Positions 6,066 through 6,149 of a DNA stretch of 6,149 bases are shown here, one piece after another (position 1 is the first letter of the stretch; every line of letters starts with the position of its first letter). The notes below the pieces were generated by a model. It saw only the letters and a list, made by a program, of their open reading frames with translations. It ran no database searches and was not told the DNA's origin. Both the position numbers and the translations under genes were made by a program. Origin of the DNA: Actinomycetota bacterium (GTDB taxonomy: Bacteria > Actinomycetota > Geothermincolia > Geothermincolales > RBG-13-55-18); NCBI GenBank assembly GCA_028275245.1, contig JAPWVA010000082.1:1-6149 (forward strand). Reading direction: 5' to 3'.

Positions 6066-6149
6066 TTGGGGGAAGCTGAAGACCTTTGGGACGTGGACCG
6101 CGGACTACGACGCTTCGCTGCGGCGGTCTTTCACCCCCTGGGATGGGGG
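6066..6149 (+). CDS. Start of an unidentified gene, cut by the window end
   Basis: The frame opens at TTG 6066 behind a good AAGGAG site and stays open for 28 codons to the last base. The visible N-terminus reads M-G-E-A-E-D-L-W-D-V-D-R-G-L-R-R-F-A-A-A, then V-F-H-P-L-G-W-G. It is amphipathic, with no signal peptide. I do not recognise it. In clostridial relatives of this cluster the gene after proS is often polC (DNA polymerase III alpha), and in other lineages rimP-nusA. The visible residues do not look like the usual RimP start, and PolC N-termini are too variable to test on 28 residues. One other frame is also open here but lacks a start codon. Confidence 0.5.
   Translation, partial: MGEAEDLWDVDRGLRRFAAAVFHPLGWG

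Overview
The window is an ordinary but well-preserved bacterial housekeeping segment. All genes run on the + strand. The order is cdsA (3' part), dxr, rseP, ispG, proS, then the first codons of an unidentified gene. This order (membrane lipid synthesis, MEP isoprenoid pathway, site-2 protease, MEP pathway, prolyl-tRNA synthetase) matches the conserved frr-uppS-cdsA-dxr-rseP-(ispG)-proS neighbourhood of Gram-positive-type bacteria. The sequence is GC-rich, with a G-rich coding strand and frequent AGG/CGG arginine codons. GTG or TTG probably serve as starts for some genes, and dxr has a likely leaderless start. I infer a high-GC member of the Actinomycetota or a related deep Gram-positive-type lineage, possibly thermophilic. 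The sequence alone does not settle the phylum.

Layout. 1-461: C-terminal part of CdsA. 462-676: non-coding gap with a possible hairpin and, at its end, a TATAAT box set so that transcription would begin at the dxr ATG. 677-1864: dxr. 1861-2967: rseP, overlapping dxr by 4 bp (ATGA). 2978-4060: ispG, 10 bp after rseP. 4061-4174: a 114-bp gap with a stem-loop and an 11-bp direct repeat. 4175-5881: proS. 5882-6065: a gap with three dyad symmetries and a doubtful small ORF. 6066-6149: start of an unidentified gene with a good ribosome-binding site.

How the genes work together. Dxr and IspG catalyse the second and a penultimate step of the MEP route to IPP/DMAPP. In this neighbourhood an undecaprenyl diphosphate synthase gene (uppS) often lies just upstream of cdsA. 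CdsA makes CDP-diacylglycerol for phospholipids, RseP cleaves membrane-embedded anti-sigma factors and signal peptides, and ProS charges tRNA-Pro. The dxr-rseP-ispG block is tightly spaced and is probably one transcript.

No previously undescribed system is visible. The points most worth a second look are the apparently leaderless dxr promoter, the structured proS 3' region with the unidentified downstream gene, and small sequence departures in RseP and ProS.
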